From Cardiobacterium sp. Marseille-Q4385 (GTDB taxonomy: Bacteria; Pseudomonadota; Gammaproteobacteria; Cardiobacteriales; Cardiobacteriaceae): a stretch of 64,000 nucleotides of DNA. The stretch spans positions 2,556,501 through 2,620,500 of the forward strand of contig NZ_OU745373.1 in the NCBI RefSeq assembly GCF_916618745.1. The letters are read 5' to 3'. The stretch's first letter is position 1; the number at the start of each line of letters is the position of its first letter. Both the position numbers and the translations under genes were made by a program. A model generated the notes under the pieces. That model was not told where the DNA came from. It saw only the letters and a program-made list of their open reading frames with translations, and made no database searches. Shown here piece after piece: positions 54,501-63,100 of this stretch.

Positions 54501-57500
54501 ATCACGCCGAAAGAACGTACTGACAGTCTAGATATTTCATATACGGACGAGGCTACAGGTACCGAGAAAAGGGTTACGGTTAGCAAGGCTAATGATGGTT
54601 GGAAACTGGATGGTGATCCGATTGAAGGCATCACGGTAGATGCGGAGACCGGCAAGACTACTCTGGCAGCCAAAGTGGTGCAGGATGGCAGTACCGTCTC
54701 AATATCAGCTATTAGCATTCATTCAAGCTTCCAGGGAGAAACCAGCTTCGTTGCAGGTAACAATCCGCCGACGCTTGCCGATCCGGAGCAACCACTTGTA
54801 GCTAAAGATGCGGATGCAGAGCAGGGCGGTGTCACCATTACCCCGCAGGGTAATACCGACAAGGTGGTGATTACTTATAAAGACGAACAGAACGCTGATC
54901 ACACCATTACCGTGACGAAAACAAGCGGTCAATGGACGGCGGAAGGTGTTCCTGACAATCAGGGTATTACTGTAGATGCCGCAAGCGGCGCCGTAAAACT
55001 GCCACCGGATGCCGTCGGGGATAAGACGGAAGTCAAGGCTGTCGCTCACAATGGCACAAATCCGACTACAGCGGAAAATATCGTTACAAGTGATGTGGAT
55101 AACACCGCGCCGCAACCGCCTCAACCTTCATTTACACAGCCAGCCTTGGCCAAGAGCGAAGGTGCTGAGCAGGGTGGTGTAACCATTACACCGCCGGATG
55201 AAGCGACCTATCTGCGTGTGGATTACGAAGGTAACGGGCAAGTAAGAAGCCTGACCCTCACCCGTGCCGATGCCTCCAGTCCATGGCAGGTACAAGACGG
55301 TACGCAGAAGCCAGCAGGTGTTGATTTTGATGCCACAAGCGGTGTGGTGAAAGTCGCTCCGGCAGCTGTAGATGACAACACCACTCTAAGCGCTATTGCC
55401 GGTAAAGGCACTGCGTACAGTGATCGTGTTTCCGTCACGACTGATCCCGATAGCGGTACACCGCAGCCGGTCGAGGCCGAGCTGACTCTGAGTGGCGATG
55501 GCAACGTCGTCGAAGGTGAAAGCGCCGCTTACACCTTGACGCTCAATAAGGCAGCAGATAGTGATGTGACGGTTACCGTGACCATCAAGCATGGCACAAC
55601 CGATGATGGCAACGTCAAGACAGAAACCCGCTCCATCACCATCCCGAAAGGAGAGACCGGTCATAACTTTGAAGTGGCGGCGCTGGATAACGACAGTTAT
55701 CAGCCGAACCGTACTTTCAATGTCAGCGTGGAAAGTGTCACCGGTGCGGTGAACAAGGCGGAAGCGGTAGAAACCACCATCGCCGATAATGATCCGCCGC
55801 CTGCCCCGACACTGGCAGCGGGCAGCGAGAATGGCAGTGTGGTGGTGACACCGCAGACAGTTGGCGGCATCAAGAGTCTGGTCATTACTTATCGTGATAA
55901 TGACGATAACGAACAGACGCTGACCGTTACCCGCAGTGACAACGGCAAGTGGACGAGCGCTGATCTGCCACGCGACAACATCAGCCTGGACGAAAATAGC
56001 GGTGTCGTCACTCTTGGCGGCAAGGCGCTAAAAGATGGCAGCCCGGTCAGCGCGCACAACGACTCCGAATATAAGGAAGGTAGCAGTGCCAGCCTGAATG
56101 CGGGCTATGACAACGGTCAGGCGCCGGTGAATCAGCCGGGTAGCGTAATCATTGACGGTGAAGCCAAAGTCGGCAGTGAGTTGACGGCAAAAGTCAGCGA
56201 TGGCAACGGCTTTGCGGAAGATAGTGTCCAGTACCAATGGCTGCGTGACGGGGAACCGATCTCTGCGGCGACCAACAAGGCCTATACGCTTACCAATGAC
56301 GATGCTGGACACAAGATCAGTGTCCACGTCGAATACACCGACAATATAGGTACTGCGGAAAAACCGACTAGCGATGCGCAAGATGTGCCGAATGTTCCGC
56401 CAGCCAATGAAAACCACGCACCGACCGATATCACGCTGGATACGGTTCGTGTCAGCGAAGGTAAAGTAGGGGTAGCCGTTGGTAAACTGAGCACAACGGA
56501 TCAGGATACAGCGGACACGCACACCTACACGGTGAGCGACGAACGCTTTGAAGTAACGGCTGACGGTACGTTAAAGCTGAAAGCGGGCGAATACCTCAAT
56601 TACGCCAAAGAGCAAACAGTTACACTGAAGGTCACGACAACCGATAATCACGGTGCTGCGTTTACCAAAGACATTACCTTGGAGGTGGTGGACGATCCGA
56701 ACTTCCCGGCGACTTCAGCAAATGCCAAAGGTGGAACGTCCTTCACAACTAATTCCGGATTTCCGCAAGTTGGTGAAACCTTGACCGCTTCCATCTTTGA
56801 TAGCGATGGCATTGATCATAGCGTGCCGAAATATACCTGGTTTGTGGATGGTAGCCAGGTTGGGCAAGGAGAAACATACGTTGTTAAAGCTTCTGATGCA
56901 GGTAAGCGCATCAAAGTGAGAGCGGAATACGTTGACGATGCCGGGCATATTGAAAATGTTGAGAGTTTTGCAGCATTAGTCGGCGGTAAACCGAAACCGC
57001 CTGCGCAAAATCATGCACCGACCGATATTACCCTGGATGTAACCCAAGTTATCGAAGGTAAAGACGGTGTGAAAGTCGGCAAGCTGACCACCACAGACGA
57101 AGACAAGGGTGATACGCATACCTACACGGTAAGCGATAGCCGCTTTGAAGTGGTTGACGGTACATTGAAGTTGAAAGCTGGTGAGTATCTCGACTTTGCC
57201 AAAGAGCCGACGGTCAAACTGACGGTTACGACCAATGACGGTCATGGAGGCACATTCGAGAAAGAATTTACCCTGCAAGTACAGGATGATCCGGACTATC
57301 CGGCAACCCCGCAGCCGCCGCAAAATCATGTCCCAACCGACATTGACCTAGGTGCTACCCAAGTGATGGAGGGCAAAGACGGCGCAGAAGTCGGCAAGTT
57401 GACCACAACGGACGAAGATAAGGGTGATACGCATACCTACACGGTTAGCGACAGCCGCTTTGAAGTTGTTGACGGAATGTTGAAGCTGAAAGCCGGTGAG

Positions 57501-60029
57501 CATCTCGACTTTGCTAAAGAGCCGACGGTCAAACTGACGGTTACAACTGATGATGGACATGGCGGTACTTTCAGCAAGGAATTCACCTTGCAAGTACAGG
57601 ACGATCCGGCCTATCCGCCTGTGGTGGATAATGGCAGCATCACCATCAGCGGTACGGCAAAAGTCGGCGAAACGCTGACGGCTAATGTGGTTGACCCTGA
57701 TGGCGTTGCCGAAGATGCCATCCGCTATCAGTGGCTGGCCAACGGGGAACCCATCGATGGTGCGACGGAGAAGACCTACACCCTGCGTTCCAATGATGTG
57801 GGCAAGAGCATTACCGTCAAGGCTGAATATGATGACAATATCCAGCATCATGAAAACCCGGGTAGTGAAGCCACAGGCAAAGTCCAGGGAGATGGTGTTG
57901 ATCCTACGGTCAGCTTGATCGGTCCGGGCGAAGTTCCGGAAGGTGGAAAAGCCACTTATACAGCCATGCTGGATAAGGCAACGGATCATGATGTGACGGT
58001 TTCCCTTGATTTGAACTATTACCTTTCAGGTGCCAAAGATGGATCCATTAGTCTGAGTAATAAGCAGGTCACCATTCCCGCCGGAGAAACCCGAGCAACC
58101 TTCACTGCATCGGTTGATGACAATAACGAAGTCAATGACAGGCCGGAGAATCCGTCCACCGGACGCTTCGGCATTGAGATTACCGGTGCGTCCGGGGCAA
58201 AGGTTAACGATGCTGCCAAACAGCTCAAGGCTCTGGTGATTGATGATGAGGCCGCCTTGCCGAGTCTTACCCTCAACACCGATCAACCGTCCCTGACGGA
58301 AGGCGGAACGGCGACCTATACGGTCACCCTGAGCAAGGCGACAGATCATCCGGTCAGTGTCGACATTGATTTTGTTCCCTTTGCCCTTGGTATAGAAGTG
58401 CAAAACGCCTCCGATAATGACGTGACACTAAGCACTAAACACGTCACTATCCCGGCGGGAGAAACCCAGGCCACCTTTACGGTTACTGCCAATGCAGATA
58501 GTACGGCGGAAGGTGTGGAAGGTTTTTCCATCAATCTGATCAACCCGAAGGGCGCTACGCTTGAACATGCTCCGAGGGCTTCCTCTGCCCAAAACGACTC
58601 GGTGTACAGCACTATTGCCGATAGTGACGGTGAAGCAGTCGTTTCCCTGGTCGGCAGAGACGCTGTCGTGCGTGAAGGTGAGGGTATCGGCTACAAGCTG
58701 CAGATGAACAAGGCGGTGGATCACGATGTGCGCGTAACCGTTGAGTTCGGCGGAGGCGAGTATGCTTCCTTTAAGGAAGGCGATCAGCAGACGTACGTCA
58801 TTTCGAAAGGCAAAACCAGCGTTGATTTCACGCTGACGACTCACGACAACAACGTAGCGCAGAGCTATCACGGTGGTCTTCAAGTCGCCATTAAAAGTGC
58901 CGAAGGGGCAAGAGCCATTACCGATGTGCGCTATAACGTAAATATCCTTGACAACAATCCGCCGGTAACGCCGACGATAGTACGGGATGAAAAGACCGGC
59001 GATATCAGCATTACTTCCGGCATGAATCTATCAAATCCGGCGAACCGGGATAGCATGAACCAGCTGACCTTCATGGAAATCCATTTCACTGATCCATCGG
59101 GTCAGGCATATAAGCTGATTACACAGAAAAATGTTCATGGCGTAACGGAATGGGCCTTTGATGAGGTCTACACCGCATCACCGGCAAGCGGTATTACCCT
59201 GAATACCCAAACAGGTACCGTGACCATTCCGGCACATATGCTGAAAGCAGGCAGTGAAGTCACCGCGCAGAACTGCAACGATGCCTACGGTAGTGCCAAC
59301 AGTGAAGTAGCGACCGTGAAAGCTGGAGAAGCACCACAGGCACCGCATATTGCGCCGGAACAGCCACTCGTTGAGCATAACCATCTTGCCGATGATGTGC
59401 AGGATGTCGGCCACGAACAGCATGATGCGGACAGCGATAATGCGTCTGAAAGTGCGGAGCATACCGCTCAGGGCACATTGCACCTCAGCCCGGAAATCAA
59501 CGCGGCAGATTACAGCCAGCTGGTCAATATGGAAGGAGAGGATATCCTCAACTACCTCGGTCAGCACAGTGCAGAAATCCTTGCCAAGACAACGGATAGC
59601 GGCAGCCTGCAGAACCTGCATGGCAGTGATGGTGACGATATCTTTGTCGCCGCACATGGTGCACATCAGTTCAGCGGCGGCAAGGGTGCGGATACCTTCG
59701 CCTTCCTCTTCGATGGCAACGACGGGCATGGAGACAAGATCCTTGACTTCAACCCGACAGAAGGTGATCGCATTGTCTTTGCAGGCGAACACTTGGCTGG
59801 TGCAAAACTGACACTGGAAGAACACGGCGAAAGCCAACGCCTGAGCATCAGTGACAGCGAAGGCCATACCCAGACAGTGGATATCGTCGGCACCAACGGC
59901 AAGTTGAGCGAAAAAGACATTCTCACACATGTGAAAGTCATGACGCCGCAGGGTTACGATGAACCTGCTTACAGCAGCAACTACAACCCGCATCTGGAAG
60001 ATGACCATAATCACGGCAACAACTTCTGA
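45573..60029 (+). CDS. Giant Bap-like repeat adhesin, type I secretion substrate
   Basis: The 4818-residue protein opens with the N-terminal module (1-150), hydrophobic segment (about 143-160), Asp-rich patch and Pro-rich stalk shared with the products at 5251 and 60170. One Ig-like module follows. Then come 7.66 copies of a 331-residue repeat (about 312-2847), each with a cadherin-like part (DQDGDSLTYSL), a VCBS/CshA-like part (NDRDAQGDIDPTTVQLLDG) and an Ig-like part (GVTVTPGANTDKVDITYTD). After the repeats are further Ig-like, cadherin-like and Calx-beta-like domains, an Asp/His-rich stretch and an RTX-like C-terminus (LHGSDGDDIFVAA, FSGGKGADTFAF near 4683-4720), which fits type I export. 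Such proteins act in biofilm and surface adhesion. AAGGAA precedes ATG 45573. No secretion genes are in the window. Confidence 0.88.
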   Translation: MAKQIILALKDNAGNTIGQYNINTAGSAQHIQAIDGVYYQFTEQATGIGPESIITERVGDNLLVSFDDGTDLVIENYFTQGQGALVGTQADGGFFDYPVATAPEHVLASEIEASQAFAAEQGQPVLAPLGVAGGIGLIAAAIGIAKNNHDDDGDDSPSNPNPIPPDNIGPQPNPNPQPPSPSPNPNPQPPSPNPNPNPQPPSPNPNPNPQPPSPNPNPQPGQNKPGSVIISGDAQVGKTLTATVSDADGVPASGITYRWLANGQEIGTGQTYTIQPGDKGKTITVEVRYTDNAGHQENITSRPTAEITDSTTPPPPANHAPTLEVSVTLHPEQGQATEGQQVATSRGADQDGDSLTYSLTPNSDPNGYYSIDPATGTVSLTAAGAAHVNAGEDLPAVSVTVSDGKESVNASGNVDKTIDTPQGEAPNANDDNLDGLKIGATATINVLTNDRDAQGDIDPTTVQLLDGSGNKVKTLEVSGEGTWKVANDGTVTFSPAAGFTGSPTPVKYTVSDKAGHESEPATITLTYESAAADPAKPVLEKGTGAEQGGVTVTPGANTDKVDITYTDEDDKAQTITVSKGPAGQWLATGVPENQGITVDAATGAVKLPPDAVKDNSPVQAVAHNGGNPTTASEQITSDNDGITPPPPANHAPTLEVSVTLHPEQGQATEGQQVATSRGADQDGDSLTYSLTPNSDPNGYYSIDPATGTVSLTAAGAAHVNAGEDLPAVSVTVSDGKESVNASGNVDKTIDTPQGEAPNANDDNLDGLKIGATATINVLTNDRDAQGDIDPTTVQLLDGSGNKVKTLEVSGEGTWKVANDGTVTFSPAAGFTGSPTPVKYTVSDKAGHESEPATITLTYESAAADPAKPVLEKGTGAEQGGVTVTPGANTDKVDITYTDEDDKAQTITVSKGPAGQWLATGVPENQGITVDAATGAVKLPPDAVKDNSPVQAVAHNGGNPTTASEQITSDNDGITPPPPANHAPTLEVSVTLHPEQGQATEGQQAAPSRGADQDGDSLTYSLTPNSDPNGYYSIDPATGTVSLTAAGAAHVNAGEDLPAVSVTVSDGKESVNASGNVDKTIDTPQGEAPNANDDNLDGLKIGATATINVLTNDRDAQGDIDPTTVQLLDGSGNKVKTLEVSGEGTWKVANDGTVTFSPAAGFTGSPTPVKYTVSDKAGHESQPATITLTYESAAADPAKPVLEKGTGAEQGGVTVTPGANTDKVDITYTDEDDKAQTITVSKGPAGQWLATGVPENQGITVDAATGAVKLPPDAVKDNSPVQAVAHNGGNPTTASEQITSDNDGITPPPPANHAPTLEVSVTLHPEQGQATEGQQVATSRGADQDGDSLTYSLTPNSDPNGYYSIDPATGTVSLTAAGAAHVNAGEDLPAVSVTVSDGKESVNASGNVDKTIDTPQGEAPNANDDNLDGLKIGATATINVLTNDRDAQGDIDPTTVQLLDGSGNKVKTLEVSGEGTWKVANDGTVTFSPAAGFTGSPTPVKYTVSDKAGHESEPATITLTYESAAADPAKPVLEKGTGAEQGGVTVTPGANTDKVDITYTDEDDKAQTITVSKGPAGQWLATGVPENQGITVDAATGAVKLPPDAVKDNSPVQAVAHNGGNPTTASEQITSDNDGITPPPPANHAPTLEVSVTLHPEQGQATEGQQVATSRGADQDGDSLTYSLTPNSDPNGYYSIDPATGTVSLTAAGAAHVNAGEDLPAVSVTVSDGKESVNASGNVDKTIDTPQGEAPNANDDNLDGLKIGATATINVLTNDRDAQGDIDPTTVQLLDGSGNKVKTLEVSGEGTWKVANDGTVTFSPAAGFTGSPTPVKYTVSDKAGHESQPATITLTYESAAADPAKPVLEKGTGAEQGGVTVTPGANTDKVDITYTDEDDKAQTITVSKGPAGQWLATGVPENQGITVDAATGAVKLPPDAVKDNSPVQAVAHNGGNPTTASEQITSDNDGITPPPPANHAPTLEVSVTLHPEQGQATEGQQVATSRGADQDGDSLTYSLTPNSDPNGYYSIDPATGTVSLTAAGAAHVNAGEDLPAVSVTVSDGKESVNASGNVDKTIDTPQGEAPNANDDNLDGLKIGATATINVLTNDRDAQGDIDPTTVQLLDGSGNKVKTLEVSGEGTWKVANDGTVTFSPAAGFTGSPTPVKYTVSDKAGHESEPATITLTYESAAADPAKPVLEKGTGAEQGGVTVTPGANTDKVDITYTDEDDKAQTITVSKGPAGQWLATGVPENQGITVDAATGAVKLPPDAVKDNSPVQAVAHNGGNPTTASEQITSDNDGITPPPPANHAPTLEVSVTLHPEQGQATEGQQVATSRGADQDGDSLTYSLTPNSDPNGYYSIDPATGTVSLTAAGAAHVNAGEDLPAVSVTVSDGKESVNASGNVDKTIDTPQGEAPNANDDNLDGLKIGATATINVLTNDRDAQGDIDPTTVQLLDGSGNKVKTLEVSGEGTWKVANDGTVTFSPAAGFTGSPTPVKYTVSDKAGHESEPATITLTYESAAADPAKPVLEKGTGAEQGGVTVTPGANTDKVDITYTDEDDKAQTITVSKGPAGQWLATGVPENQGITVDAATGAVKLPPDAVKDNSPVQAVAHNGGNPTTASEQITSDNDGITPPPPANHAPTLEVSVTLHPEQGQATEGQQVATSRGADQDGDSLTYSLTPNSDPNGYYSIDPATGTVSLTAAGAAHVNAGEDLPAVSVTVSDGKESVNASGNVDKTIDTPQGEAPNANDDNLDGLKIGATATINVLTNDRDAQGDIDPTTVQLLDGSGNKVKTLEVSGEGTWKVANDGTVTFSPAAGFTGSPTPVKYTVSDKAGHESQPATITLTYESVPLPLDPPTFQTGIGEYGDAFTVTPATGATKMVIEYQDEGTPPATHTVTVTKDANTGKWSADSSGYDVEADTGKIRFEPDQVLDESKVTAVNSNATQTSSPAEITTGIDKNEPRPEKPDVQEGEEQGSVVITPKERTDSLDISYTDEATGTEKRVTVSKANDGWKLDGDPIEGITVDAETGKTTLAAKVVQDGSTVSISAISIHSSFQGETSFVAGNNPPTLADPEQPLVAKDADAEQGGVTITPQGNTDKVVITYKDEQNADHTITVTKTSGQWTAEGVPDNQGITVDAASGAVKLPPDAVGDKTEVKAVAHNGTNPTTAENIVTSDVDNTAPQPPQPSFTQPALAKSEGAEQGGVTITPPDEATYLRVDYEGNGQVRSLTLTRADASSPWQVQDGTQKPAGVDFDATSGVVKVAPAAVDDNTTLSAIAGKGTAYSDRVSVTTDPDSGTPQPVEAELTLSGDGNVVEGESAAYTLTLNKAADSDVTVTVTIKHGTTDDGNVKTETRSITIPKGETGHNFEVAALDNDSYQPNRTFNVSVESVTGAVNKAEAVETTIADNDPPPAPTLAAGSENGSVVVTPQTVGGIKSLVITYRDNDDNEQTLTVTRSDNGKWTSADLPRDNISLDENSGVVTLGGKALKDGSPVSAHNDSEYKEGSSASLNAGYDNGQAPVNQPGSVIIDGEAKVGSELTAKVSDGNGFAEDSVQYQWLRDGEPISAATNKAYTLTNDDAGHKISVHVEYTDNIGTAEKPTSDAQDVPNVPPANENHAPTDITLDTVRVSEGKVGVAVGKLSTTDQDTADTHTYTVSDERFEVTADGTLKLKAGEYLNYAKEQTVTLKVTTTDNHGAAFTKDITLEVVDDPNFPATSANAKGGTSFTTNSGFPQVGETLTASIFDSDGIDHSVPKYTWFVDGSQVGQGETYVVKASDAGKRIKVRAEYVDDAGHIENVESFAALVGGKPKPPAQNHAPTDITLDVTQVIEGKDGVKVGKLTTTDEDKGDTHTYTVSDSRFEVVDGTLKLKAGEYLDFAKEPTVKLTVTTNDGHGGTFEKEFTLQVQDDPDYPATPQPPQNHVPTDIDLGATQVMEGKDGAEVGKLTTTDEDKGDTHTYTVSDSRFEVVDGMLKLKAGEHLDFAKEPTVKLTVTTDDGHGGTFSKEFTLQVQDDPAYPPVVDNGSITISGTAKVGETLTANVVDPDGVAEDAIRYQWLANGEPIDGATEKTYTLRSNDVGKSITVKAEYDDNIQHHENPGSEATGKVQGDGVDPTVSLIGPGEVPEGGKATYTAMLDKATDHDVTVSLDLNYYLSGAKDGSISLSNKQVTIPAGETRATFTASVDDNNEVNDRPENPSTGRFGIEITGASGAKVNDAAKQLKALVIDDEAALPSLTLNTDQPSLTEGGTATYTVTLSKATDHPVSVDIDFVPFALGIEVQNASDNDVTLSTKHVTIPAGETQATFTVTANADSTAEGVEGFSINLINPKGATLEHAPRASSAQNDSVYSTIADSDGEAVVSLVGRDAVVREGEGIGYKLQMNKAVDHDVRVTVEFGGGEYASFKEGDQQTYVISKGKTSVDFTLTTHDNNVAQSYHGGLQVAIKSAEGARAITDVRYNVNILDNNPPVTPTIVRDEKTGDISITSGMNLSNPANRDSMNQLTFMEIHFTDPSGQAYKLITQKNVHGVTEWAFDEVYTASPASGITLNTQTGTVTIPAHMLKAGSEVTAQNCNDAYGSANSEVATVKAGEAPQAPHIAPEQPLVEHNHLADDVQDVGHEQHDADSDNASESAEHTAQGTLHLSPEINAADYSQLVNMEGEDILNYLGQHSAEILAKTTDSGSLQNLHGSDGDDIFVAAHGAHQFSGGKGADTFAFLFDGNDGHGDKILDFNPTEGDRIVFAGEHLAGAKLTLEEHGESQRLSISDSEGHTQTVDIVGTNGKLSEKDILTHVKVMTPQGYDEPAYSSNYNPHLEDDHNHGNNF
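46505..54111 (+). repeat. 993-bp tandem repeats inside the giant adhesin, 7.66 copies
   Basis: Units start at 46505 and every 993 bases after that; the eighth copy breaks off at 54111. Units differ at only a few positions. Examples are Glu or Gln codons in AGHES[EQ]PATIT, and AAPSRG in place of VATSRG in unit 3. Gln occurs in units 3, 5 and 8, Glu in the others. Confidence 0.97.
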
Positions 60030-60040
60030 CCATAAACAAC

Positions 60041-60106
60041 AGCCGCCCGCTTGCGGGCGGCTATAACCACGCGCTTGCTATGGGAAAACCGTAGCAGGCG
60101 CTTTTT
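60041..60106 (+). terminator. Two hairpins with a T run after the giant adhesin
   Basis: AGCCGCCCG-CTTG-CGGGCGGCT (60041-60062) is followed by GCGCTTGCTA / TAGCAGGCGC (60071-60101) and five T residues. The second has the features of a Rho-independent terminator. Confidence 0.8.
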
Positions 60107-60169
60107 ACTAAGAAACAGGTCATAATTCTGTAATGGTATAAACAACTACCCAACGAAAAGGAACGCAAC

Positions 60170-63100
60170 ATGGCACACTCTGTCAATCTCACCGTCAAGG
60201 ACGCTACTGGCCGCGTCATCGGCGAATACACCATCAAAGCCGGCGGTGCACCGCTACAAATCGAAGCGGTGAACAACGTCTACTACGAATTTGCCAAAGC
60301 CGGCGGGCGCGGCCCGGCGGCGGTCAGTGGCACACGCAGCGGCGATGACCTTATAGTGAACATTGACAATAACAATAGCCTGATCATCAAAGATTACTTC
60401 AGCAACGGTCAGGGTGCGCTAGTCGGCATGCAGGCTGACGGTACGCCATACATCTACCCGGTGGTGGATAACACCCCGGAACACATCTTGGCGAGCGAAA
60501 TTGATACCGGGACGGCAGCAGGCAGCAGCCTGCCACCGGCAGCGGTTGCCGGCATCATCGGCGGCGTAGCACTGACGGCGGGCGGCATTGCCATCGCTGC
60601 ACATAACCACGATAAACACCATCACGACGACAACGTGACACCGCCTCCACAGCCTAACCCCCAACCCAATCCGAATCCACAACCTAACCCGAATCCCCAG
60701 CCCAATCCGGATCCTCAGCCGAACCCGCAACCGATCCCAGAACCACAACCTAACCCAAACCCGCAGCCGATTCCGGATCCGCAACCCAATCCGAATCCAC
60801 AACCTAACCCGAATCCGCAACCTAACCCGAATCCACAACCTAACCCGAATCCACAACCTAACCCGAATCCACAACCTAACCCGAATCCGCAACCTAACCC
60901 GAATCCACAACCTAACCCGAATCCACAACCCAATCACGCGGGCAAAATCAGCATCATCGGCGAGGCCAAAGTTGGGCAGACGCTGACCGCTGCCGTTAGC
61001 GACGACGACGGCGCGCCCGCTAACGTGCAATACCAGTGGCTGCGTGACGGCCAGCCGATCAGTGGACAAACAGGCAGCACCTACACCCTCACCCGCACCG
61101 ATGCGGGACACAAAATCACCGTGCGTGCTACCTACAAAGACAACGCCGGACACAACGAAAACCCGCTGAGCGAGGCCACCGCTACCGTCGCCGATACCCC
61201 GGCACCAAATCCGCCGCCGCAACCGAACCACGAAGGCAAAATCAGCATCAGCGGCGAGGCGAAAGTTGGACAGACGCTGACCGCTGCCGTTAGCGATGAC
61301 GACGGCGTACCCAATAACGTGCAATACCAATGGCTACGTGACGGCCAGCCGATTGCCAACCAAACAGGCAACACCTATACCCTCACCCGTGACGACGCGG
61401 GACACAAAATCACCGTGCGCGCCACCTACAAAGACAACGCCGGACATGATGAAAGCCCGCTAAGCGAGGCAACAGCGGCGGTTGCTGACACCCCCGCGCC
61501 GAACCCACAACCGAATCACACAGGCAAAATCACCCTCAGCGGCGAAGCGAAAGTCGGACAGACGCTGACCGCTGCCGTTAGCGACGACGACGGCGTCCCC
61601 GCTAACGTGCAATATCAGTGGCTGCGAGACGGTCAGCCGATCAGTGGACAAACAGGCAGCACCTACACCCTCACCCGCACCGATGCGGGACACAAAATCA
61701 CCGTACGCGCTACCTACAAAGACAACGCCGGACATGACGAAAACCCGCTGAGCGAGGCCACTGCTACCGTTACCGATACCCCTGCACCAAATCCGCCGCC
61801 GCCGCAACCGAATCACGAAGGCAAAATCAGCATCAGCGGTGAGGCCAAAGTTGGACAAACACTGACCGCAGCCGTTGCCGATGACGACGGCATCCCCAAT
61901 AACGTGCAATACCAATGGCTACGCGACGGCCAGCCGATCAGCGGACAAACGGGCGCAACCTACCAGCTCACCCGCGACGACGCCGGACACAAAATCACCG
62001 TGCGCGCCACCTACAAAGACAACGCCGGACACGACGAAAACCCGCTGAGCGAGGCCACCGCTACCGTTACCGATACCCCTGCACCAAATCCGCCGCCGCA
62101 ACCCAACCACACGGGAAAAATCAGCATCAGCGGTGAGGCGAAAATCGGACAGACGCTGACCGCTGCCGTTAGCGATGACGACGGCGTCCCCAATAACGTG
62201 CAATACCAGTGGCTACGCGACGGCCAGCCGATCAGCGGACAAACAGGCAGCAGCTACACGCTCACCCGCGACGACGCGGGACACAAAATCACCGTGCGTG
62301 CGACCTACAAAGACAACGCCGGACACGACGAAAACCCGCTAAGCGAGGCCACTGCTACCGTTACCGATACCCCAGCACCAAATCCGCCGCCGCAGCCCAA
62401 TCACACGGGCAAAATCAGCATCAGCGGTGAGGCCAAAGTGGGAGAGACTCTCGCTGCACAAATCAGCGATGACGACGGCGTCCCCGCTAACGTGCAATAC
62501 CAATGGCTGCGCGACGGCCAGCCGATCAGCGGACAAACGGGCGCAACCTATCAGCTCACTCGTGGCGACGCGGGACACAAAATCAGCGTGCATGTCGAAT
62601 ACACCGACAACAAGGGCACGACAGAAAAACCGACCAGTGCCGCGCTGGAGGTGGAAAACAGCCCAACCCCGCCGAACCACGAAGGCACGGTGAGCATCAC
62701 GGGCGAGGGCAAAGTCGGTAGCGAACTTACCGCCAACATCAGCGATGCAGACGGTGTGCCGGATACAGGCGTGACCTACCAATGGCAGCGTGATGGGCAA
62801 CCGATCGCCCAGGCCAATGGCAAGACCTATACCCTGACCCCGGACGATGCCGGACACAAAATCAGCGTGCATGTCGAATACACCGACAACAAGGGCACGA
62901 CAGAAAAACCGACCAGTGCAGAACTGGATATCGGCAAAGACACCCCGCCCCCACCGGTGAACCAGCAAGGCGTGATCACCATCGACGGCAACGCCAAAGC
63001 AGGCGAAACCCTGACGGCCAAAATCAGTGACGCCGACGGCGTGCCGGATACGGGCGTCACCTACCAATGGCAGCGTGACGGACAACCGATCGCCCAGGCG

